From: Lysobacteraceae bacterium
Lineage (GTDB): Bacteria > Pseudomonadota > Gammaproteobacteria > DSM-19610
Reading direction: 5' to 3'
Assembly: GCA_020201295.1 (NCBI GenBank)
Contig: JAIVHA010000001.1
Span: 1 to 12,915 of the forward strand
Length of the DNA stretch: 12,915 bases
The position numbers and the translations under genes are program-made. Below are positions 7,543 through 12,811 of the stretch, one piece after another (position 1 is the first letter of the stretch; every line of letters begins with the position of its first letter). The notes beneath the pieces were generated by a model. That model was given only the letters and a program-made list of their open reading frames with translations. It had not been told where the DNA came from and ran no database searches.

Positions 7543-8253
7543 TCAGTCGTGGCCAGTGGCGCTCTTGCGCCGCGCATAGTCATCCACCAGTTTCTGGATG
7601 GACTCCGACTCGTAGGCACGCAGGCCGCTCAGCACCATGGACTTGTCGCCCCGCCCCACGGTCTTGCCGTCGGCCACCAGGCGGAACTCCAGGCGCACGT
7701 CGCCACGCTTGCCGTCCAGCTCCAGGCGCGAGTCCAGCAGTTCCAGCCGTGGCTCACTGAAGTCGAGATGATCCAGGTCGATGGTCATGCTCTCGTAGAT
7801 CACCAGCGGACGGTCGGGATTGAGCATCACCTGGTGTTGTTCCATCAGGGGTGCCAGGATGTGAGGGAAGGTCTGGCCGGAAAAGGCCACATAGCCCCGG
7901 GTGAGGGCTTCGATTTGCGCGGCATCGGTGCTGTGCGCGCCGGCACAGGCCACCGACAGGTATTCCTTGCCGTCGGCGTCGCGGACGTGGATTTCGTCGG
8001 CCGGTACGTTCGGAAAGTAGAGGCTCACCCCGTCCCCGACCATGCCCGCGAAGCGAAACTGCATGCGCTGGCGAAGCCCCTGGTGGGCCAGTACCAGGGC
8101 AAACAACAGGTCGCCGGGCACGCAGAAGCGGCGCGCGTCCGGATCATGGATCGGGTTGAAATCCCCGGCCACCTCCTTGGCGAAGCGGCTGGCCTGCTGG
8201 GGCGAGATACGGATCTGGCCATCCAGTTCCGAATAATAATCCGTGAGCGACAT
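7543..8253 (-). CDS. DUF3581 family protein with MaoC/hot-dog-like motif
   Basis: A 236-residue soluble protein that I recognise as the gammaproteobacterial DUF3581 family, whose function is unknown to me. The N-terminus MSLTDYYSELDGQI and the block SRFAKEVAGDFNPIHDPDARRFCVPGDLLF (about 22-51) are characteristic. GDFNPIH (30-36) resembles the D-x-N-P-I-H hydratase motif of MaoC-like hot-dog enzymes, with candidate Asp31 and His36. I infer a hot-dog fold, possibly acting on or binding an acyl thioester, but no substrate is indicated. The frame stays open 33 codons further upstream. I chose the ATG at 8253 because it matches the family N-terminus and an extended -10-like sequence lies just upstream. 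Stop to the dab operon is 144 bp, so co-regulation is not implied. No signal peptide or membrane helix is seen. Confidence 0.85.
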   Translation of the reverse strand: MSLTDYYSELDGQIRISPQQASRFAKEVAGDFNPIHDPDARRFCVPGDLLFALVLAHQGLRQRMQFRFAGMVGDGVSLYFPNVPADEIHVRDADGKEYLSVACAGAHSTDAAQIEALTRGYVAFSGQTFPHILAPLMEQHQVMLNPDRPLVIYESMTIDLDHLDFSEPRLELLDSRLELDGKRGDVRLEFRLVADGKTVGRGDKSMVLSGLRAYESESIQKLVDDYARRKSATGHD

Positions 8254-8284
8254 GAGGTGCCTGGTATGGGTTGGAAGCCGGCCC

Positions 8285-8293
8285 ATGGTAGCA
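8285..8293 (-). promoter_or_regulatory. Candidate extended -10 promoter of the DUF3581 gene
   Basis: The minus strand reads TGCTACCAT, 31 bp upstream of the ATG at 8253. It would give a leader of about 25 nt and would exclude the longer in-frame start at 8352. The match to TATAAT is only moderate and there is no clear -35. A 16-bp imperfect dyad centred on CTCCGGAG lies about 20 bp further upstream. Confidence 0.3.
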
Positions 8294-8334
8294 GGAAACG
8301 TCGAATTGCGGGGACTCCGGAGACCCTGCCATGC

Positions 8335-8352
8335 GTGCCCGGGTCCCGGCAC
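8335..8352. other. GC hairpin just after the diguanylate cyclase stop codon
   Basis: GTGCC (8335-8339) and GGCAC (8348-8352) pair around a GC-rich loop, 2 bp after the cyclase stop codon. With no following T-run on the minus strand it is at most a weak or factor-dependent termination structure. Confidence 0.25.
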
Positions 8353-8354
8353 GG

Positions 8355-9710
8355 TCAGTCGGGACGGTAGATATTCCAGGCATTGCGGCCCTGTTTCTTG
8401 GCCAGGTACATGGCCGCGTCGGCATGGGCCACCAGTTCATCGGCATCACCGCCGTCGCGGGGGAAGAGCGCGACACCGATGCTGGAGGTCAGGTGCAGCA
8501 TGGTGTCGTTGAACTGGAAGGGGATGTTGGCGATGGCATCGGCGATGCGCTCCGCCAGCCGCACGGCATCCTCCTCGGTGGACAGTTCACTGAGAATGGC
8601 AAACTCGTCGCCGCCCAGGCGCGCCAGCATCTCGCCGCTGCGCACCAGGCGGGAGGCCGCCGTGCCGACGCTCACCAGCACGGTGTCCCCGGCGCGGTGG
8701 CCGAAGCGGTCATTGACGGGCTTGAATTTGTCGAGATCGAAATACAGCAGGGCGAACATCGCGCCACTGCGCCGCGCGTTGCTGATCATGCGATCCAGGT
8801 GTTCCTGGAAGCGATGGCGGTTGTACAGACCGGTGAGGGCATCGTGCTCGGCGAGGTAGGCCAGTTGTGCCGCGGTCTGGCGTTCCTGGGTGATGTCTTC
8901 GAAGATCCACAACCGACCCATGATGCGGCCACTCGACTTGCCTACCGGGTAGGACTGCTGGGTCAGGGTGCGGCCGTCCCGCAGTTCCAGTTCCACGGTT
9001 TCTTCGATGGCGCGCTTGTCCGTGGTGTCGAGAATCTGCCGCGAGGCATGTTCCGGCCCCGAGAACCGGTGGGCAGAATGGTGCAGCACTTCGCGACAGG
9101 GGTGGCCGATCAGGTTCACGTCTGCGTCGATTGCCCACATGGCACGAAAGGCCGGGTTGACATACTCGACCAGGCCTTCCTGGTCCGTGAACAGGATGCC
9201 GAAGCGCATGGCCGATAGCAGCGCGGCCATACGATTCTGTTCGCTTTGTGCCAGTTGCAGCAGCTCCATCTGGCGCTGCTCCGAATCGCTCAGCTGGTCC
9301 AGGGCCCGCATCAGTGTGTTCTTGGCCTGCTGGCGTGGGGTGATGTCATGGCTGATGGCCACGAAACGGGGTGGCTCTCCAGCGGGTGCGATGTGCTGCA
9401 GGAAGATTTCCACCGGGATGTCTTCGCCGTCGCGGGTGCGGTGCCTGGTTTCGAAACGCAGGCTGTTCAGTTCACCGCTTTGCAGGGGCGCGATGAACTC
9501 CCGGAAGCTCGCCTCGGGATAATCCGGCTTGATATCGTAGGGATGCAGGCCTAGCAGTTGCTGGCGGGTGTAGCCCGTTTGATCCAATGCGCCCTGGTTC
9601 ACATAAATGAAACGCAGGCTGTCTGCGTCAAAAAAGAACACGGCATCAAGGGTGAGATCCAGCGTGGCCCGAAAGGCGTCATTGCCCATCACCTGCAGGG
9701 GAGAAATCAT
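8355..9710 (-). CDS. PAS-PAS-GGDEF diguanylate cyclase
   Basis: A 451-residue cytoplasmic sensor that should make cyclic di-GMP from two GTP. Domains in order: PAS 1 (about 10-125, ending in the typical FVAISHDITPRQQA), a helical linker (about 126-160), PAS 2 (about 160-277, ending GRLWIFEDITQERQ), and a GGDEF domain (about 285-450). The cyclase core is complete: DALTGLYNRHRF (290-301), FDLDKFKPVND (324-334) and GGDEF itself at 366-370. The inhibitory I-site position reads RSGE (357-360) rather than RxxD, so product inhibition may be weaker. No membrane segment or EAL domain is seen. The start at 9710 was chosen over the longer frame (to 9773) because GGAG lies 8 nt upstream and the PAS domain begins soon after. 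The signal sensed cannot be read from the sequence. Confidence 0.92.
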   Translation of the reverse strand: MISPLQVMGNDAFRATLDLTLDAVFFFDADSLRFIYVNQGALDQTGYTRQQLLGLHPYDIKPDYPEASFREFIAPLQSGELNSLRFETRHRTRDGEDIPVEIFLQHIAPAGEPPRFVAISHDITPRQQAKNTLMRALDQLSDSEQRQMELLQLAQSEQNRMAALLSAMRFGILFTDQEGLVEYVNPAFRAMWAIDADVNLIGHPCREVLHHSAHRFSGPEHASRQILDTTDKRAIEETVELELRDGRTLTQQSYPVGKSSGRIMGRLWIFEDITQERQTAAQLAYLAEHDALTGLYNRHRFQEHLDRMISNARRSGAMFALLYFDLDKFKPVNDRFGHRAGDTVLVSVGTAASRLVRSGEMLARLGGDEFAILSELSTEEDAVRLAERIADAIANIPFQFNDTMLHLTSSIGVALFPRDGGDADELVAHADAAMYLAKKQGRNAWNIYRPD

Positions 9711-9744
9711 TGGTCGGACTCCGGTGGGAATCAAGCATAGATCA

Positions 9745-9753
9745 AGAATAGCA
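9745..9753 (-). promoter_or_regulatory. Candidate extended -10 promoter of the diguanylate cyclase
   Basis: The minus strand reads TGCTATTCT, 35 bp upstream of the chosen ATG. Just downstream, two direct CTTGAT copies lie 11 bp apart (9742-9747 and 9731-9736), one helical turn, in the predicted leader. Both are pattern-level observations. Confidence 0.35.
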
Positions 9754-9769
9754 AGCCACCGGCAGCTTG

Positions 9770-9789
9770 CCACTCAGTGGGGTGAGTGG
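9770..9789. other. Dyad between the small membrane protein gene and the diguanylate cyclase
   Basis: CCACTCA (9770-9776) and TGAGTGG (9783-9789) form a perfect 7-bp inverted repeat with a 6-nt loop. It lies 22 bp after the stop of the small membrane protein gene and upstream of the cyclase promoter candidate. It has no T-run, so it could be a weak terminator or an operator. Confidence 0.3.
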
Positions 9790-9811
9790 GGGTGGAAAAG
9801 GGTCGACCGGT

Positions 9812-10048
9812 TCACGTTTCCCGGTCGGATCGCGGGCGGAAATACAGGTCCGCGTACCAGGCGAACAGGGAATACAGCAGGGCCGCCAGGGCAATGCGGA
9901 AGTGCATGCCGCCAGCCTGCCAGTGTTCCAGTGCGCGCAGGGAAACACCGCCGCTGCCTGACAGGAACGCGCCTGCCAGTACCAGCAGGCCGGCGCACAG
10001 GTTCAACAGCAAGAACAGACGCAGGGGGTTGCGGATGATGCGGGTCAT
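9812..10048 (-). CDS. Small two-helix inner-membrane protein, unknown family
   Basis: A 78-residue protein I do not recognise. Two hydrophobic segments are clear: LRLFLLLNLCAGLLVLAGAFL (about 9-29) and FRIALAALLYSLFAWYADLYF (about 50-70). Between them is a short polar loop. The N-terminus (MTRIIRNP) and C-terminal tail (RPRSDRET) are both charged, which suggests both ends are cytoplasmic. The start at 10048 has GGAGG placed 8 nt upstream, the best ribosome site in this part of the window. The longer frame from 10093 lacks such a site. An FNR/Anr-like box lies about 70 bp upstream of the start, hinting at oxygen- or redox-linked expression. Composition matches its neighbours. That it is a real gene rests mainly on the ribosome site and the clean two-helix pattern. 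Confidence 0.65.
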   Translation of the reverse strand: MTRIIRNPLRLFLLLNLCAGLLVLAGAFLSGSGGVSLRALEHWQAGGMHFRIALAALLYSLFAWYADLYFRPRSDRET

Positions 10049-10111
10049 GGTCAGGGCCTCCGGGCTGGTCACGATGTGAGCACAGCCTGGCACGGCGGGC
10101 CAGGTCCGGCT

Positions 10112-10125
10112 TTGATCCAGGTCAA
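10112..10125 (-). promoter_or_regulatory. FNR/Anr-like box upstream of the small membrane protein gene
   Basis: The plus strand reads TTGAT-CCAG-GTCAA, one mismatch from the FNR/Anr consensus TTGAT-N4-ATCAA; flanking bases extend it to TTTGATCCAGGTCAAA. Its centre is about 70 bp upstream of the ATG at 10048. Placed at the class II position (-41.5) it would set a start near 10077, but the -10 there is poor. Confidence 0.5.
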
Positions 10126-10158
10126 ACTTGCCCGGGACGCAGCGGGCGTGGCCGGGGC

Positions 10159-10172
10159 ATGACCCAGGTCAA
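10159..10172 (-). promoter_or_regulatory. Second, weaker FNR-like half-conserved box
   Basis: The plus strand reads ATGAC-CCAG-GTCAA. It shares the CCAGGTCAA half with the stronger box and is centred 47 bp from it. The left half is degenerate, so it may be a secondary site or a chance match. Confidence 0.3.
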
Positions 10173-10188
10173 GTACAGGCGGAAGATG

Positions 10189-10731
10189 TCAGAAATACTC
10201 CAGTACCTTCTTGCGCAGACGCTGGTATTCTTCTTCCGACACCAATCCATCCTTGCGCAACTGCTCCAGCTGCTGGAGCTTGGCGCGCACACCGGATGGG
10301 TTTGCGGGCGGAGTCTCGGCGGGAGCCGGTTCTGACTCGGGTGCGGGGGGGCTGGTCTTGCCGCTGGACTCCACCAGCACGGCCGGGTCGCAATCCAGCT
10401 CCGCATGGATCTCGTCGGGGATGCTGCGCCGGTGGATGGGCACGCGGTACTCGGCGCAGCCAGACTTGCTCAAATGCACGGCCATGCCGATATAAGGCTG
10501 CTCCGGGCGATACAGGGCGGGGAAGGCGTCCCGTACCCGCAGGCGCAGGGGTGTGACCCCCCAGGTCTTGCCCAAGGCCATGACCGCCGCGCCCGAGGGC
10601 TCGGAACGGATCAGGATCTCGGCATCGCGTTCCAGCGGGTCGGCCAGCAGGGTGGTGGGCAGCAGCAGGGCGGCGGCCAGTATCATAAGGTATGAGTGGC
10701 GGGAGAGGTGGCGGGCACTGCGAGGCTTCAA
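10189..10731 (-). CDS. Secreted PEGA-like protein with C-terminal SHOCT domain, TTG start
   Basis: A 180-residue predicted periplasmic protein. A basic N-region (MKPRSARHLSRH) leads into MILAAALLLPTTLLA, and cleavage is expected near LLA/DP at about 30. There is no lipobox cysteine. Residues about 36-115 look PEGA-like (IRSEPSGAAVMALGKTWGVTPLRLRV, then HLSKSGCAEYRVPI) and contain two cysteines (92, 114) that could form a disulfide. A Pro/Ala/Ser/Glu linker (about 117-147) precedes a SHOCT-type end (LQQLEQLRKDGLVSEEEYQRLRKKVLEYF). PEGA domains are often linked to the cell envelope and SHOCT modules to oligomerisation; the function here is unknown. I chose a TTG start at 10731 because GGAG lies 8 nt upstream and it restores a normal signal peptide. 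The ATG at 10797 falls in the likely promoter, and the ATG at 10686 has no ribosome site and no charged N-region. Confidence 0.75.
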   Translation of the reverse strand: MKPRSARHLSRHSYLMILAAALLLPTTLLADPLERDAEILIRSEPSGAAVMALGKTWGVTPLRLRVRDAFPALYRPEQPYIGMAVHLSKSGCAEYRVPIHRRSIPDEIHAELDCDPAVLVESSGKTSPPAPESEPAPAETPPANPSGVRAKLQQLEQLRKDGLVSEEEYQRLRKKVLEYF

Positions 10732-10768
10732 GGACGCGTCTCCGTGGCTGGCAACATAACCGGGGCCG

Positions 10769-10797
10769 ATTGTAGCGCGCCCGGAAATGGCTTGCAT
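10769..10797 (-). promoter_or_regulatory. Candidate promoter of the PEGA/SHOCT gene
   Basis: On the minus strand, -35 ATGCAA (10792-10797), a 17-bp spacer and -10 TACAAT (10769-10774, five of six). The predicted start is near 10762, about 30 nt before the TTG codon at 10731, which supports that start. Confidence 0.4.
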
Positions 10798-10831
10798 AGC
10801 AAGGAGTTCCTATCCAGAACAGCCATTGCCA

Positions 10832-10860
10832 TTGAAAGCCGCCGCCGGCTGGTTTACCCT
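10832..10860 (+). promoter_or_regulatory. Candidate sigma-70 promoter for tRNA-Ser
   Basis: TTGAAA (10832-10837), a 17-bp spacer and TACCCT (10855-10860). Transcription would begin near 10867, leaving a leader of about 70 nt before the tRNA. It diverges from the PEGA/SHOCT promoter. Confidence 0.4.
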
Positions 10861-10865
10861 TCGCG

Positions 10866-10885
10866 TTTCCCCCAACCGGGGGAAA
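10866..10885 (+). other. Perfect hairpin in the tRNA-Ser leader
   Basis: TTTCCCCC and GGGGGAAA form a perfect 8-bp stem around AACC. It lies between the candidate promoter and the tRNA 5' end, so it would be in the precursor transcript. No T-run follows. Confidence 0.45.
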
Positions 10886-10935
10886 GCCTTCCTGAAGTGG
10901 CGTGCCCCGTCCGGTAGCACAAAAATCAGGTTCCT

Positions 10936-11023
10936 GGAGAGGTGTCCGAGCGGCTGAAGGAGCACGCCTGGAAAGTGTGTATACGGCAACGTATCGCGGG
11001 TTCGAATCCCGCCCTCTCCGCCA
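10936..11023 (+). tRNA. tRNA-Ser (anticodon GGA), CCA encoded
   Basis: An 88-nt class II tRNA. The acceptor stem pairs GGAGAGG (10936-10942) with CCTCTCC (11013-11019), followed by discriminator G and an encoded CCA (11021-11023). The anticodon stem CACGC/GTGTG encloses the loop CTGGAAA, so the anticodon GGA is at 10970-10972 and reads UCC and UCU. A long variable arm (ATACG/CGTAT) is as expected for serine. The T-arm is GCGGG-TTCGAAT-CCCGC. No obvious intrinsic terminator follows; the AT-rich stretch at 11030-11060 has only overlapping AAGCTT-type short dyads. Confidence 0.97.
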
Positions 11024-11136
11024 AATGCAATATTAAATCAATAGCTTTAAGCTTTATTCAGAATCTACCCGGCATGGCAGCTTGTGCCGCATTTGCGCCA
11101 TGAATCATGGTGCGCAATCTGCAGGTGGCGACGATC

Positions 11137-11847
11137 GTGCCTGAACCGATCCGCTTGTCCAAACGCCTGATTGAGCTCCTTGGTTGCTCCCGCCGCGAGG
11201 CTGAGTGCTATATCGAGGGGGGCTGGGTGCTGGTCGATGGAGAGGTCGTGGAGGCGCCACAATTCAAGGTGCTGGACCAGCGTGTCGAATTGCATCCTGA
11301 CGCCGTCGCGACTGCACCCGAACCGGTCACCCTGCTGTTGCACCTGGATGCTGGCCAAACCCTGGAATCGGTACTGTCGCTGCTCGGTACCGACAACCAC
11401 TGGCCCGATGATAATTCCGGTATCCGTCCCCTGAAGCGCCATTTCTCACGCTTGTCGGTGTACATGCCGCTGCCGGTGGGTGCGAGCGGCTTGCAGGTGT
11501 TGACCCAGGACTGGCGTGTCGAGCGCAAGCTGAAAGAAAACCAGGGCACGCTCGAGCAGGAATATATCGTCGATGTCGACGGGGAGATGCAAGCCGAAGG
11601 TCTCAAGCGCCTCAACCATGGCTTCCGTTATCGCGGGAGGACAGTTCCCGCTTGCAAGGTAAGCTGGCAGAACGAATTCCGTTTGCGTTTCGCCGTGAAA
11701 AACCCCCAGCCCGGCCAGATCGAGCATCAATGTGAAAGTGTCGGCCTCGAAGTGCGGGCAATAAAGCGCCTCCGTATCGGCGGTGTATCCATGTCAAAAC
11801 TGCAACCCGGTCAATGGCGTTATCTGGCCCCCAGGGAGCGTTTTTAG
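11137..11847 (+). CDS. S4-domain RsuA/RluF-like protein lacking the pseudouridine synthase catalytic Asp
   Basis: A 236-residue homologue of the RsuA/RluB/RluF pseudouridine synthases, which modify rRNA uridines. An S4 RNA-binding domain is clear at about 6-50 (RLSKRLIELLGCSRREAECYIEGGW, VLVDGEVV). The synthase-like part follows, with recognisable QEYIVDVDGEM (141-151) and a C-terminal KRLRIGGVSMSKL. The active-site motif GRLDxxTxGL reads MPLPVGASGL (110-119), so the catalytic Asp is Pro113. The NRQIRRM motif is also lost (PGQIEHQ, 192-198). I therefore infer an RNA-binding, non-catalytic protein. I recall similar proteins in Pseudomonas, so this is probably a conserved subfamily rather than a decaying gene. 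I chose GTG at 11137 because AGGTGG lies 8 nt upstream and PEPIRLSKRL fits the family N-terminus; the alternative ATG is 11107. The stop TAG is also the first three bases of the adjoining repeat. Confidence 0.85.
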   Translation: MPEPIRLSKRLIELLGCSRREAECYIEGGWVLVDGEVVEAPQFKVLDQRVELHPDAVATAPEPVTLLLHLDAGQTLESVLSLLGTDNHWPDDNSGIRPLKRHFSRLSVYMPLPVGASGLQVLTQDWRVERKLKENQGTLEQEYIVDVDGEMQAEGLKRLNHGFRYRGRTVPACKVSWQNEFRLRFAVKNPQPGQIEHQCESVGLEVRAIKRLRIGGVSMSKLQPGQWRYLAPRERF

Positions 11848-12036
11848 GGAATCTCTGATTTATTCACTAAACCGTCATTGCGAGCGCAGCGAAGCAATCT
11901 CAGGCTACGGTAGATCAATGGCTTGGAGATTGCCGCGTCGCTCCTGGCCCATAGAATCCCTTCGGGCTTCATCATGGGTACCTTACCCTTCGGGTCAAGG
12001 CATCCTCGCAATGACGAATAAATCAGACGTTCCCTA
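11845..12036. repeat. 192-bp MITE-like element with nested inverted repeats
   Basis: Outer ends match in inverted orientation at 19 of 21 positions: 11845-11865 begins TAGGGAA and ends TCTGATTTATTC, and 12016-12036 is its complement. Inside these is CGTCATTGCGAG (11873-11884) with its exact complement at 12005-12016. The left half holds GAAGCAATCTC and GAGATTGCCGCG arms (about 11890-11937). The right half holds two CCCTTCGGG hairpins (11958-11966 and 11986-11994). Seven extra bases (ACTAAAC) on the left break full symmetry. There is no ORF or transposase, so mobilisation would have to be in trans. TA at both outer edges could be a target duplication or part of the ends. It fills most of the gap between the S4 gene and the DUF1456 gene. 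Confidence 0.8.
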
Positions 12037-12099
12037 GGAATTACCATCGCCGCCGTTGGTTGCAGGCACGCTGATGATTACCACTTCAGGACAGTATTT

Positions 12100-12576
12100 A
12101 TGTTGAATAACGATGTGCTGCGTAGCCTGCGTTATATGCTCGACCTCAGTAACCCGCAGATGGCCGACATTTTCAGCCTGGGCGAAGCGCAGATAGGGCA
12201 GTCCGAAATCACGGCCTTACTGAAGAAGGAAGATGAAGAGGGTTACGCACCGTGCACTGATGATGCAATGGTGCGGTTTCTCGATGGCCTGGTATATTCG
12301 AGGCGAGGTAAGGACGAAAGCCGCTCCGTGCACCCCTTCAAGCCGCCGATGACCAACAACCTGGTGCTGAAGAAGTTGCGGGTGGCTTTCGAGCTCAAGG
12401 ACGACGATATGCACGCTATCATGCAGAGTGTCGAATGCCCTGTCTCGAAACCGGAATTGAGTGCCCTGTTCCGCAAGCCTGGCCACAGCAACTACCGTGC
12501 CTGCGGGGACCAGTTTCTGCGCAACTTCCTGAAAGGCCTTACGCAACGCGCTCGTGCCCAGCATCCCTGGCGCTAA
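12100..12576 (+). CDS. yehS: DUF1456 family protein (YehS-like)
   Basis: A 158-residue soluble protein that I recognise as the E. coli YehS/DUF1456 type; its biochemical role is not known to me. Two tandem copies of the domain are visible. Repeat 1 (about 4-72) has LRSLRYMLDL, LLKKEDEEGY and FLDGLVYSRRGKDES. Repeat 2 (about 86-150) has VLKKLRVAFELKDDDM and CGDQFLRNFLKGL. Length is near that of the E. coli protein as I recall it (about 156). The start has AGGA 8 nt upstream (AGGACAGTATTT then ATG). The upstream gap is largely taken by the MITE-like element ending at 12036, so its promoter must lie within the element or in the 63 bp between. I see no clear promoter in that stretch. Confidence 0.92.
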   Translation: MLNNDVLRSLRYMLDLSNPQMADIFSLGEAQIGQSEITALLKKEDEEGYAPCTDDAMVRFLDGLVYSRRGKDESRSVHPFKPPMTNNLVLKKLRVAFELKDDDMHAIMQSVECPVSKPELSALFRKPGHSNYRACGDQFLRNFLKGLTQRARAQHPWR

Positions 12577-12811
12577 TGCATGGCAACCTTGAATGTATCC
12601 CTGCCGTGCCTGCCCACCGGCTACCGGATCTGCCGGTTCAGCTTTCGCGGCCAGCCGGGCGAGTCCGGCGAGATCTCGCGGTGGTCGCAGCGGGGATGCC
12701 TGGCTGGGGTCCGTGAATAACCTGTTGACTAGCGCGTAAGTGGTTGTTTATGCTTCCGAGGCGTCCTCGTGGAAGCCGCGGCTATGCTCGACAATAATAT
12801 AAACATGAATG
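12577..12811. other. Non-coding stretch with nested dyads downstream of the DUF1456 gene
   Basis: No convincing gene is present. A 46-codon ORF (12580-12720, MATLNVSLPCLP start) has no ribosome site and no recognisable family. An imperfect inverted repeat pairs 12651-12660 (CCAGCCGGGC) with 12698-12707 (GCCTGGCTGG) at 9 of 10 positions and encloses a perfect 12-bp palindrome GCGAGATCTCGC (12668-12679). A further hairpin, GCTTCCGAGG against CCTC and GGAAGC, spans 12752-12776. None has a T-run. Confidence 0.5.
12725..12754 (+). promoter_or_regulatory. Candidate sigma-70 promoter reading toward the right edge
   Basis: TTGACT (12725-12730), 18-bp spacer, TATGCT (12749-12754). It points toward the terminal palindrome and possibly a gene beyond the window. 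The -10 overlaps a hairpin arm. Pattern only. Confidence 0.3.

Noticed and set aside
7549..9218. Plus-strand ORFs opposite the DUF3581 and diguanylate cyclase genes
   Set aside because: They have no domains, mirror the coding genes on the minus strand, and have no ribosome sites.
11024..11106. Possible terminator after tRNA-Ser
   Set aside because: The AT-rich stretch has only short overlapping AAGCTT dyads with no stable stem and no proper T-run.
12580..12720. 46-codon ORF after the DUF1456 gene
   Set aside because: It has no ribosome site and no recognisable family, and it overlaps a nested dyad region. Evidence is insufficient to call it a gene.
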